The translations under genes and the position numbers were made by a program. Shown one piece after another: positions 32,009 through 38,658 of a stretch of 38,658 nucleotides of DNA; position 1 is the first letter of the stretch; every line of letters starts with the position of its first letter. The stretch is from Acidobacteriota bacterium (GTDB taxonomy: Bacteria > Acidobacteriota > UBA4820 > DSQY01): positions 1 through 38,658 of the forward strand of contig JAJYCJ010000021.1 in assembly GCA_021778515.1 (NCBI GenBank). The letters run 5' to 3'. Below the pieces are notes generated by a model. That model made no database searches, was not told the DNA's origin, and was given only the letters and a program-made list of their open reading frames with translations.

Positions 32009-32878
32009 CCCCAGTCCCGCCACCAGGCGCTTGAGGTAGGCGGCGAAGGGTCCCTTGAGGTCGGGCCGCGAGAGGGCGATCTCCACGCTGGCCTCCAGGA
32101 AGCCCAGCCGGTCGCCCGTGTCGTAGCGCCGCCCCTCGAAGGTGAGGGCATAGACGGGCTCGCGCTCCATGAGCAGGCGGATGGCGTCGGTGAGCTGGAT
32201 CTCGCCGCCGGCCCCGCGCCCGGTGCGGCCGAGCGCCTCGAAGATGGCGGGGGTGAGGATGTAGCGGCCCACCACGGCGGTGGTGGAGGGGGCCTCACTG
32301 GGCGCCGGCTTCTCGACCATCTCGGTGACGCGGATGAGACGGTCGCTCTCGCGTTCTCCCGCCACGATGCCGTACTTGCCGGTCTGCTTGCGGGGCACCT
32401 CCATCACCCCGAGCACGCTGGCGTGTCTCTCCTCGAAGACGTCCATCATCTGGCGGATGCAGGGCCGTTCGGAGACCACGATGTCGTCCCCCAGGAAGAC
32501 GGCGAAGGGGTCATTGCCGGCCCAGGTCTTACCGCAGAGCACGGCGTGGCCGAGGCCCAGCGCCTCCTTCTGGCGGATGTAGGAAACCTCCACCATCGCC
32601 GCGATCTCGCGGACCACGGCCAGCTCCTCCGTTTTGCCCTTCTCCTCGAGGAAGCGCTCCAGCTCGTAGGAGACGTCGAAGTGGTTCTCGATGGCATCCT
32701 TGCCCCGCCCCGTCACGATGAGGACCGACTCGATGCCCGCCGCCACGGCCTCCTCTATGACGTACTGGATGACCGGCTTGTCCACCACGGGGAGCATCTC
32801 TTTCGGGGAGGCCTTGGTAGCCGGCAGGAACCGCGTCCCCAGGCCGGCCGCGGGGATGATCGCCTTGCGGATGCGCAT
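32006..32878 (-). CDS. galU: UTP--glucose-1-phosphate uridylyltransferase
   Basis: Makes UDP-glucose from UTP and glucose-1-phosphate for cell-surface polysaccharides. 290 residues, normal for GalU. It has the nucleotidyltransferase signature AAGLGTRFLPATKASPKEML, then VVDKPVIQYVIEEA, ALGLGHAVL, FAVFLGDDIV (metal-binding Asp), VEKP and GGEIQLTDAI, and a C-terminal YDTGDRLGFLEA. The start ATG 32878 has AGGAGGAG 4 bp upstream. It is followed with a possible GTGA overlap by the M23 endopeptidase gene, suggesting an envelope-related operon. The upstream region 32879-33127 carries three AAAAGTA heptamers (32949-32969). Confidence 0.95.
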   Translation of the reverse strand: MRIRKAIIPAAGLGTRFLPATKASPKEMLPVVDKPVIQYVIEEAVAAGIESVLIVTGRGKDAIENHFDVSYELERFLEEKGKTEELAVVREIAAMVEVSYIRQKEALGLGHAVLCGKTWAGNDPFAVFLGDDIVVSERPCIRQMMDVFEERHASVLGVMEVPRKQTGKYGIVAGERESDRLIRVTEMVEKPAPSEAPSTTAVVGRYILTPAIFEALGRTGRGAGGEIQLTDAIRLLMEREPVYALTFEGRRYDTGDRLGFLEASVEIALSRPDLKGPFAAYLKRLVAGLG

Positions 32879-32948
32879 GGGCTCCTCCTGAAGGCCGCTG
32901 CTGGGCCGAAGGGCGCAGTGTAGCACGATGGGCGGGGGGAATTGAGTG

Positions 32949-32969
32949 AAAAGTAAAAAGTAAAAAGTA
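32949..32969. repeat. Three tandem AAAAGTA heptamers upstream of galU
   Basis: Three exact copies of a 7-bp unit form an AT-rich patch in the 249-bp region between the divergent galU and CPxC-protein genes, about 70 bp upstream of the galU start. Confidence 0.85.
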
Positions 32970-33089
32970 AACAGTTCTCCGTTCCGAGATGGGTTCTTGC
33001 CCGTAGCGGCGCCGCCCCCGGTGCGATGCGCCGGGGCGGGGCGGCTGCGCCGTGGAAGGGCATCACGGAATGTGGGGCCCCTTGCATCC

Positions 33090-33119
33090 TTGACCCGCCC
33101 CACCCGGCTGGGCTAGAGT
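33090..33119 (+). promoter_or_regulatory. Sigma70-type promoter, apparently leaderless
   Basis: TTGACC (33090-33095), 18 bp, TAGAGT (33114-33119). The predicted transcription start (near 33126) coincides within one or two bases with the ATG at 33128, which has no Shine-Dalgarno sequence, so the mRNA may be leaderless. Confidence 0.5.
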
Positions 33120-33127
33120 ACCGGCCC

Positions 33128-33427
33128 ATGGCGATGCCGCGAGCGCGACGCGCGCTCAACCTGCTTTTGCCGCTCCTCCTCCTCCTCACCCTCCTGCACT
33201 CGCACCCCGAGCAGAAGGGGACCCTCCGCCATCCGGGCCTCCTGGCGGCCGAGGGGCCGTGCCCGATCTGCGCCGCCGTCCGCGGTGGGATGGAGGGGCC
33301 CGCCCCCCTCGTGCACCTGCCCGGCCTTCCGGCTCCCGCCGTGCCGGTTGTGCTCCTTTCCGCCCTCTCGCCCTCTCTCCTCGCACCGGCCCCCTCGCCG
33401 GCCCGCGGACCCCCTCCCACGGCCTAG
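33128..33427 (+). CDS. Small exported or membrane protein with CPxC motif
   Basis: 99 residues. The N-terminal hydrophobic segment is run-on leucine (LNLLLPLLLLLTLLHSHPE). A CPIC pair at about residue 60 follows a His-containing stretch, and the C terminus is rich in Pro and Leu. The layout (signal, HSH, CPxC, second hydrophobic stretch) resembles small proteins of the DUF2946 type often encoded next to metal or cofactor receptors; that assignment is tentative. It precedes the TonB-dependent receptor by 143 bp in the same direction. The ATG at 33128 has no ribosome-binding site but directly follows a promoter-like sequence. Confidence 0.5.
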   Translation: MAMPRARRALNLLLPLLLLLTLLHSHPEQKGTLRHPGLLAAEGPCPICAAVRGGMEGPAPLVHLPGLPAPAVPVVLLSALSPSLLAPAPSPARGPPPTA

Positions 33428-33570
33428 GCCGCACCAGGTTGGAGGAAGCCGGTCGCCCACACCCCGCCCGGGTGCGGGGACCGGGATGCAACCGTTCGTC
33501 GAAATCATGAGGGACGCCCGCGGGGAGCCACTGCGTGCCGCACCCCGCGCGGCGCCGCAGGGAGTCACCA

Positions 33571-35943
33571 ATGCAGCGAATCTGGAAGAACGCCCTCTGG
33601 GCGGTCCTCTTATCTCTCCCCCTGGCAGCGTGGTGCGCGGGCGCCACCGGATCGGTCCGGGGAACCGTCACGGATCAGCACGGACAGCCCGTGCCCGGCG
33701 CTTCGCTCCGCCTGTCGAGGCCCGCTCTGCCGCACCCGCTCAGGACCGCCAGCGACCTGAATGGCGCTTTCCTGTTCGCCTCCGTGCCCGAGGGAGTGGG
33801 CTACCGGCTCCGCGCCTCGGCCGTGGGATTCTCAAGCGCCCACGTGGAGAACGTGGTGGTGAAGGGGGGGAGGGAGACGGCGCTCGTGGTGCGGCTCTCT
33901 TCAGGCCATACCTCGGTCACCGTGACGGCCGCGGCCCACAGGGCGGACCTCCGCCAGAAGGCGACGGGGGCCACCGTCTACCGCCTCACCTCGGAAACGC
34001 TGCGCTCGCTCCCCCAGGGCCAGAGCACGCCGCTGAACCAGGTGATTCTCCAGGCGCCGGGCGTGGCCCAGGACTCCTTCGGCCAGCTCCACGTGCGCGG
34101 CGACCACGGCGACGTGCAGTACCGGATCGACGGCATCCTCCTGCCCGAGGGGATCAACGGCTTCGGGCAGAGCCTGGACACGCGCTTCGCCCAGCGGCTC
34201 GACCTGCTGACGGGGGTGCTGCCGGCCCAGTACGGCTACCGTACGGCGGGCGTCGTGGACATCACGCCCAAGAGCGGCGCCCAGGAGGCGAGCGGAACGA
34301 CCGAGGCGGGAGGAGGGGTCGACCTCTACGGCGGCGCCCGCGGCACCTTCCAGACGAGCGTGGACGCTGGAGGCTCGCAGGGATCGTTCCTCTACTACGC
34401 CACCGCCACGGCGCTCACGAACGATCTGGGGATCGAATCCCCCACGCCCGCCGTGGATCCCCTCCACGACCACACGAACCAGCTCAAGGGATTCGGCTAC
34501 TTCAACTGGCTGCTCTCGCCCACTCTTCGCCTGAGCCTCATCACCGGCAGCGCCGCGGGGGAGTTCCAGATTCCCGACAATCCGGGCCAGCAGCCGGCCT
34601 TCTCCTTCGCCGGGCTCTCGCCGGACCGCCTCGCCCTCCTCTACCCGAGCGCGGAGTTGAACGCCACCCAGCACGAGGTGAACCACTACGCCATCCTGGC
34701 CCTCAAGGGCGAGCCCTCCTCGGACCTCAGCTACCAGCTCGCCCTCTTCTCCCGGTACAGCAGCGTCCACTACCACCCGGACCCCGTGGGCGACCTCATC
34801 TACAACGGCGTCGCCGCGGACGTCTTCCGCAGCGACACGGCCGCGGGGGTGCAGGGCGATAGCAGCCTCAAGCTGGGCAGCCACACCCTCGGGGCGGGCT
34901 TCTTCGTGAGCGGGGAGAACGCCGTGAGCGACAACACCTCCTCGGTCTTCCCCGCCAACGCGGCCGGTCAGCAGACGGGGGACCTGCCCTTCCTCATCAC
35001 CGACGACCACTCCAAGCGGGGCTGGCTCTACGGCCTTTACGTGCAGGACCGCTGGCAGGCCACGGCCAAGCTGAGCGTGCTTGCCGGTGTGCGCCTGGAC
35101 CGGGTGTCGGCCTACGTCAAGGCGAACCAGCTCTCGCCCCGCCTCATCGCCACCTACCAGCTCACCCCCTCCGTGAGCCTGCACGCCGGCTACGCCCACT
35201 ACTTCACCCCGCCGCCCCTGGAGCTCATCGCCCCCACGAGCATCGAGAAGTTCCAGGGCACGACCAACGCCCTGCCCACCCAGGTCAACACCAACGTGGT
35301 GCCCGAGAGGACCGACTACTTCGACGCGGGGGCCTCCTTTCGGGTGACGCCGCGCCTGCAGCTCGGCCTGGACGGCTACTACAAGGAGGTCCACGATCTG
35401 CTGGACGAGGGGCAGTTCGGCCAGGCGCTGGTCTTCTCGCCCTTCAACTACCGGAAGGGAAGGGTCTACGGCGTGGAGGGGACGCTGGAGTACCGCGAGG
35501 GGCCGCTGGATCTATACGGCAACGTGGCCTGCGGCGCCGCCCTGGGGAAGGAGGTGGTCTCGGGCCAGTACAACTTCGACCCGGCCGAGCTGGCCTACAT
35601 CGCCACCCACTACGTTCACCTGGACCACGACCAGACCCTGACGGCGTCGGCGGGGATCTCCTACCGCTGGGACGGAGTGCAGGCCAGCCTCGACGCGATC
35701 TACGGGAGCGGCCTGCGGCGGGCCTTCGCCAACACCCTCAGCCTGCCCCCTTACACGCAGGTGAACCTCGGCCTCGCGGGCCAGATCCCCACCCGGCGGC
35801 TCGGCCCCTTCTCCTGGCGGATCAGCGTCGTCAACTTGCTGGACCGGATCTACGAGATCCGCGACGGCTCGGGCATCGGCGTCGGCGCCCCGCAGTACGG
35901 CCCGCGCCGGGCGCTCTACGTGGGCTTGAGCAAGCGGTTTTGA
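33571..35943 (+). CDS. TonB-dependent outer-membrane receptor with CarboxypepD_reg-like N-domain
   Basis: 790 residues. The signal peptide covers about residues 1-24. A CarboxypepD_reg-like beta domain (GSVRGTVTDQHGQPVPGASL, about residues 25-115) is followed by the plug (LNQVILQAPGVAQDSFGQLHV, YRIDGILLPEG, GVVDITPKSG) and a 22-strand-type barrel ending GLSKRF with the terminal Phe. The substrate is not evident; possibilities include cobalamin, metal chelates and other cofactors. The ATG at 33571 has GGGAG 7 bp upstream. The preceding small CPxC protein gene and the intervening leader, which has a few cobalamin-riboswitch-like words, are the only hints at function. Confidence 0.9.
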   Translation: MQRIWKNALWAVLLSLPLAAWCAGATGSVRGTVTDQHGQPVPGASLRLSRPALPHPLRTASDLNGAFLFASVPEGVGYRLRASAVGFSSAHVENVVVKGGRETALVVRLSSGHTSVTVTAAAHRADLRQKATGATVYRLTSETLRSLPQGQSTPLNQVILQAPGVAQDSFGQLHVRGDHGDVQYRIDGILLPEGINGFGQSLDTRFAQRLDLLTGVLPAQYGYRTAGVVDITPKSGAQEASGTTEAGGGVDLYGGARGTFQTSVDAGGSQGSFLYYATATALTNDLGIESPTPAVDPLHDHTNQLKGFGYFNWLLSPTLRLSLITGSAAGEFQIPDNPGQQPAFSFAGLSPDRLALLYPSAELNATQHEVNHYAILALKGEPSSDLSYQLALFSRYSSVHYHPDPVGDLIYNGVAADVFRSDTAAGVQGDSSLKLGSHTLGAGFFVSGENAVSDNTSSVFPANAAGQQTGDLPFLITDDHSKRGWLYGLYVQDRWQATAKLSVLAGVRLDRVSAYVKANQLSPRLIATYQLTPSVSLHAGYAHYFTPPPLELIAPTSIEKFQGTTNALPTQVNTNVVPERTDYFDAGASFRVTPRLQLGLDGYYKEVHDLLDEGQFGQALVFSPFNYRKGRVYGVEGTLEYREGPLDLYGNVACGAALGKEVVSGQYNFDPAELAYIATHYVHLDHDQTLTASAGISYRWDGVQASLDAIYGSGLRRAFANTLSLPPYTQVNLGLAGQIPTRRLGPFSWRISVVNLLDRIYEIRDGSGIGVGAPQYGPRRALYVGLSKRF

Positions 35944-36150
35944 GGGATGAATGATCTACCACAGAGGCACCGAGGCACAGAGGAATAAGGAAGGATCGTG
36001 CCTGTCCCCAATAGGCCGTCCTTCGGGCGCCAGACGCGGCCCTGCCTGGTGGTTGCGGTCCCCCCATTCTCCACGGGTGCGCCGGCGGCGCCGGAACGCG
36101 CCTTCCTCCGCTTCGCTCCGGAAGGCAAACCGCGTAAGAACGAGCTGACA
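35944..36150. repeat. Gene-free region with two dispersed repeat types
   Basis: ACCACAGAGGCACCGAGGCA at 35956-35975 is the same type as the repeat near 25708. A 43-bp block at 36086-36128 recurs at 38336-38378 with one mismatch. It contains a CCTTCC/GGAAGG stem around TCCGCTTCGCTCC, as in REP elements. No gene is seen. Confidence 0.7.
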
Positions 36151-37221
36151 TTATCGAGGGGGGCTCGGGGTGCGGTCGTGCCCCTCACTTCCCCTGCCCA
36201 CCTGGAGGACCTTGGCGCCGCGGATCCTGCGCTCCTTGAGTTCCAGGAGGGCCCGGTTGGCCTCCTCCAGCGGGTAGAGCTGGACCTCCGGGCGGATGGG
36301 GACGGCGGCGGCCAGGTCGAGGAAGTCGCGCACGTCGGCTCGCGTCACGTTGGCCACGCTCTTGATCTCCTTCTCCAACCAGAGGTGAGCCGGGTAGTCG
36401 ATCTCCTGGAGCGTGTTCTTGTCCGCCGCCTCCTTCCGGATGGCGTTGATGACGAGGCGGCCCCCCGGTTCCAGGCACTCCAGCGCCCGCACCACGGGGC
36501 GCCAGACGGGCGTCGTGTCGATGATGGCCCGGCAGGGCCGGGGCGGGGCCTCCTCGGTGTCCCCCGCCCAGGAGGCCCCGAGCTTCAGGGCGAAAAGGCG
36601 TTCCTGCTCGCTGCGGGCGAAGACGAAGACGGGACTTCGGCGAAAGAGGTGGCGCGCCGTGGCGAGCACGAGGTGGCCAGAGGCGCCGAAGCCCGTGAGG
36701 CCGAGCACCTCTCCGTCTTCCAGGCGGCATAGCCTCAGCGAGCGGTAGCCCACGGCGCCGGCGCAGAGAAGCGGCGCCGCCTCGGCATCGGAGAAGAACT
36801 CCGGGATGGGGTGAACGAAGGCCTCGGGAACGACCATATACTCGGCGTACCCCCCGTCGGCATCCCGGCCCGTGGCCCGAAAGGAGGAGCAGAGGTTCTC
36901 CTCGCCCGCCCGGCAGTGGTCGCAGTTTCCGCAGGCCGAGAAGATCCAGGCCACGCCCACGCGCTGGCCGGGGGCAAAGGAGAGCGCCCCCGGGCCGCGT
37001 CTGGCCACCCGTCCCACGACCTGGTGGCCCGGCACGACCGGAAGGCGCGGCGGCGGGGTGCGCCCCTCGATCTCATCCAGTTCCGTGTGGCAGACCCCGC
37101 AGGCCGAGACGCGAAGGAGGAGCTCTCCGGGCCCGGGGGCGGGCACGGGCAGATCGGCCCCCTCCAGCGGTTCCGGTTGCGTGGCCATCTCCGTCAGCCG
37201 CTTCAGCACCATGGCTCTCAT
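36151..37221 (-). CDS. Zinc-dependent alcohol dehydrogenase (medium-chain family)
   Basis: 356 residues of the MDR superfamily. Catalytic zinc ligands are Cys in CGVCHTELDEIEG and His in PGHQVVGRV. The structural zinc site has four cysteines in CGNCDHCRAGEENLC. The nucleotide-binding region reads LTGFGASGHLVL. The sequence resembles the AdhP/YjgB-like or 'cinnamyl-alcohol' type group. The ATG at 37221 has GGGAGA about 9 bp upstream. Complete metal sites suggest an active oxidoreductase; the substrate is unknown. The C terminus extends a little beyond the usual KVLQVG ending with a Ser/Pro-rich tail. It diverges from the EamA transporter. Confidence 0.92.
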   Translation of the reverse strand: MRAMVLKRLTEMATQPEPLEGADLPVPAPGPGELLLRVSACGVCHTELDEIEGRTPPPRLPVVPGHQVVGRVARRGPGALSFAPGQRVGVAWIFSACGNCDHCRAGEENLCSSFRATGRDADGGYAEYMVVPEAFVHPIPEFFSDAEAAPLLCAGAVGYRSLRLCRLEDGEVLGLTGFGASGHLVLATARHLFRRSPVFVFARSEQERLFALKLGASWAGDTEEAPPRPCRAIIDTTPVWRPVVRALECLEPGGRLVINAIRKEAADKNTLQEIDYPAHLWLEKEIKSVANVTRADVRDFLDLAAAVPIRPEVQLYPLEEANRALLELKERRIRGAKVLQVGRGSEGHDRTPSPPR

Positions 37222-37439
37222 CAGCGATTCTCCCGAGAAGGCTTCAGCCGCCGCTCTCCACCCTCCACAGTATGGCTCCTGCCCGGAACCGATGCACGGT
37301 TCCCGAGGGATCCGCCCGAGGGCCCGCTCCTGAGCCTCCGCGGTTGCCTGAACGGGAGTAGTCCGTGAGACTTGCCGGTACGCCGGTGGGGGTCCATCAT
37401 GAGGGGCCGGCATGGGTCCGGTTGGGGCGCGGGGAAAAG

Positions 37440-38315
37440 ATGGCCGTCGTCTGGACGCTATTGGTGGTGATCTGGGGTTCCACCTGGCTGGTGATCAAGG
37501 TGGGGCTGGGAGACCTGCCGCCGTTCCTCTTCGCGGGCATCCGGTTCACCATCGCCCTGGTGCCGCTCCTCTTCCTCCTGTCGGCGAGGGGCCTTAAATG
37601 GCCGCGGCGCCGGGAGGACTGGGTGCTCCTCGGCGGTACGGCCTTCCTCTCCTTCACCCTGGGCTACGGGCTGGTGTTCTGGGCCGAGCAGTACATCCCG
37701 TCGGGCCTCACGGCGGTCCTCTTCACGACCTATCCGCTCTTCGGCCAGCTATGGGCCCACGCCATCCTGCCCGCCGAGCGCCTGACCGCGAAGAAGGCGG
37801 CCGGCGCGCTCCTGGGGCTCGGCGGCGTGCTGTTGATCTTCGCGGGAAGGCTCGGCCTGGAGGGACCCTTGGCCGTGTGGGGCGGCTTGGCCGTGGTGGG
37901 ATCGGCGGCCTCGGGGTCGCTGGGCTCGGTGCTCATCAAGGCGCGCGGCGGCCACCTCGATCCGGGTGTGGTGACGGCGGCGCAGATGAGCCTCGGCGGG
38001 CTCCCGCTTCTGCTGATCGGGCTGGCGGTCGAGGGGAACCCCGCCCGCCTGCATTGGACGCCGACGGCCGTCCTCTGCCTGCTCTACCTGGCGCTCGTGG
38101 GCTCCTCCCTGGCCTTCGTGCTCTGGTACCGGCTCCTGAAGACCACCGAGGTCACGCGGGCGCAGGTGATCCCCCTGCTCAACACCGTGGTGGCCGTGAT
38201 CCTGGGCTGGCTGGTGCTGGGAGAGACCTTCGGCGTGCGCGGCGCCGTCGGCACCCTGGCGGTGCTGGCGGGAACGGCCCTCGTCCTCCGCCGGCCGGCG
38301 ACCCACCCCCGTTGA
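37440..38315 (+). CDS. EamA (DMT superfamily) transporter
   Basis: 291 residues with ten predicted membrane segments in two EamA repeats. The N-terminal VVIWGSTWLVIKVGL, the first-repeat end PLFGQLWAHAIL-PAERL and the second-repeat PLLNTVVAVILGWLVLGE are family signatures. The ATG at 37440 follows GGGGAAAAG; more upstream codons would add a non-membrane leader. This family exports amino acids, nucleosides or other metabolites; the cargo cannot be told. Followed by the second 43-bp REP-like repeat. Confidence 0.92.
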   Translation: MAVVWTLLVVIWGSTWLVIKVGLGDLPPFLFAGIRFTIALVPLLFLLSARGLKWPRRREDWVLLGGTAFLSFTLGYGLVFWAEQYIPSGLTAVLFTTYPLFGQLWAHAILPAERLTAKKAAGALLGLGGVLLIFAGRLGLEGPLAVWGGLAVVGSAASGSLGSVLIKARGGHLDPGVVTAAQMSLGGLPLLLIGLAVEGNPARLHWTPTAVLCLLYLALVGSSLAFVLWYRLLKTTEVTRAQVIPLLNTVVAVILGWLVLGETFGVRGAVGTLAVLAGTALVLRRPATHPR

Positions 38316-38335
38316 GCCCCGGCCCCTGGGCCCGT

Positions 38336-38378
38336 CGGCGCCGGGACGCGCCTTCCTCCGCTTCGCTCCGGAAGGCAA
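38336..38378. repeat. Second copy of the 43-bp REP-like repeat
   Basis: It matches 36086-36128 with one mismatch, in the same orientation, just after the EamA stop codon. The CCTTCC/GGAAGG stem could serve as a transcript-stabilising or terminating hairpin. Confidence 0.85.
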
Positions 38379-38452
38379 CCCAATCTGAGGCGTGCCGGAA
38401 CCCTTATGCGCAGTCACGCTTCTTCCCCTTTCGCTTTACCCCGTCCTCACTC

Positions 38453-38500
38453 TTTGCGAAATCTTGATGTTCCCCGGTTCGCCGTTTATGCCTCCCTGAC
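38453..38500 (+). promoter_or_regulatory. Possible KdpE-type operator/promoter
   Basis: TTTGCGAAATCTTGATG, followed after a short spacer by GCCGTTTATGCC, resembles paired response-regulator boxes that I recall upstream of kdp operons in Gram-negative bacteria. The comparison is from memory and the second box is poor. Confidence 0.25.
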
Positions 38501-38544
38501 CCGGCGGGCACTACTCTCATCAGCGACGTGAGAGGAGGTCCGTC

Positions 38545-38625
38545 ATGGACGCCCTGCTGGTTGCCCTGCTCCTCGTTTCGTTCTGGCTCCTGGCCAGGCT
38601 GGTGGACGGCCTGGACCGGCTGTGA
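38545..38625 (+). CDS. 26-residue membrane peptide at the start of a probable kdp operon
   Basis: ATG 38545 is preceded by GAGAGGAGG. The peptide begins MDALLVALLLVSFWLLARLV and ends in DGLDRL: one membrane helix and a short charged tail. Very similar tiny proteins (MDxLyLaL...RLcerL type) precede kdpF/kdpA in many proteobacterial and acidobacterial kdp operons, in my recollection. It is followed after 10 bp by another reading frame. The function of such peptides is unclear. The kdp link is inference, since the larger subunits lie outside the window. Confidence 0.55.
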   Translation: MDALLVALLLVSFWLLARLVDGLDRL

Positions 38626-38635
38626 GGCGATGGCG

Positions 38636-38658
38636 ATGAACGTTCTGCACATCCTCGG
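38636..38658 (+). CDS. Start of next gene, cut by the window end (possible KdpF)
   Basis: An ATG at 38636 lies 8 bp after GAGG and encodes MNVLHILG before the window ends; an ATG two codons earlier is also possible. The short hydrophobic start would suit KdpF, the next gene expected after the 26-residue peptide, but eight residues are not enough to tell. Confidence 0.3.

Noticed and set aside
33026-33127. 34-codon extension of the CPxC protein
   Set aside because: It would span the predicted promoter and puts non-hydrophobic residues before the signal-like segment.

Overview
The window is high-GC DNA from a Gram-negative bacterium. Outer-membrane barrels, a TonB-dependent receptor with a CarboxypepD_reg-like domain, an LptF/LptG permease and a porin-cytochrome conduit all point to a two-membrane cell. 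Together with the gene content this suggests Acidobacteriota (Holophagae or Thermoanaerobaculia type). That placement is inference; there is no rRNA or ribosomal-protein marker here.

About 1-7,610 looks like a decaying integrated island. It opens with a tyrosine recombinase whose 3' end lies next to a tRNA-Ser 3'-end-like sequence. It closes on the 3' half (anticodon to CCA) of a tRNA-Ser(GCU). A nearly perfect 148-bp direct repeat (1-148 and 7762-7909) brackets it, and a 20-bp motif near each end may be an integrase arm site. The cargo is a TRIC/YadS-type channel and an M20 amidohydrolase in visibly less GC-rich DNA, a damaged ISL3-type IS, a frameshifted cytidylate-kinase-like gene, a pirin-like stub, a double-CDGSH Fe-S protein and an exported SnoaL-like protein. 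From 7,610 to 8,270 lies a gene-free cluster of dispersed repeats.

8,268-11,557 is a minus-strand run: DUF985-type cupin, GNAT acetyltransferase, exported alpha/beta hydrolase, SAM methyltransferase. 12,114-16,718 is the most notable system: a plus-strand operon of an MtrB/PioB-like barrel, an MtrA/DmsE-like decaheme cytochrome and a large multiheme cytochrome with seven CXXCH sites and one CX3CH site. It follows a good sigma70-type promoter and a long structured leader, and ends at a strong terminator. It probably carries electrons across the outer membrane.

16,767-21,154 (minus) is an aromatic amino-acid degradation operon: 4-hydroxyphenylpyruvate dioxygenase, homogentisate dioxygenase and an AMP-forming acyl-CoA synthetase. 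Divergent to it are a heme-oxygenase-like diiron-type protein and, further on, an NAD(P)-binding NmrA-like protein. 23,293-32,878 holds a fused LptF-LptG permease (minus), an exported trypsin-like protease, a CaCA-type cation exchanger, an exported coiled-coil protein (all plus), then an M23 endopeptidase and GalU (minus). The GalU/M23 junction contains a 7-bp tandem repeat that could change the M23 reading frame.

33,128-35,943 encodes a small CPxC membrane protein and a TonB-dependent receptor. After it come a zinc alcohol dehydrogenase (minus) and an EamA transporter (plus), lying between two copies of a 43-bp REP-like repeat. The window ends in what looks like the start of a kdp potassium-transport operon.
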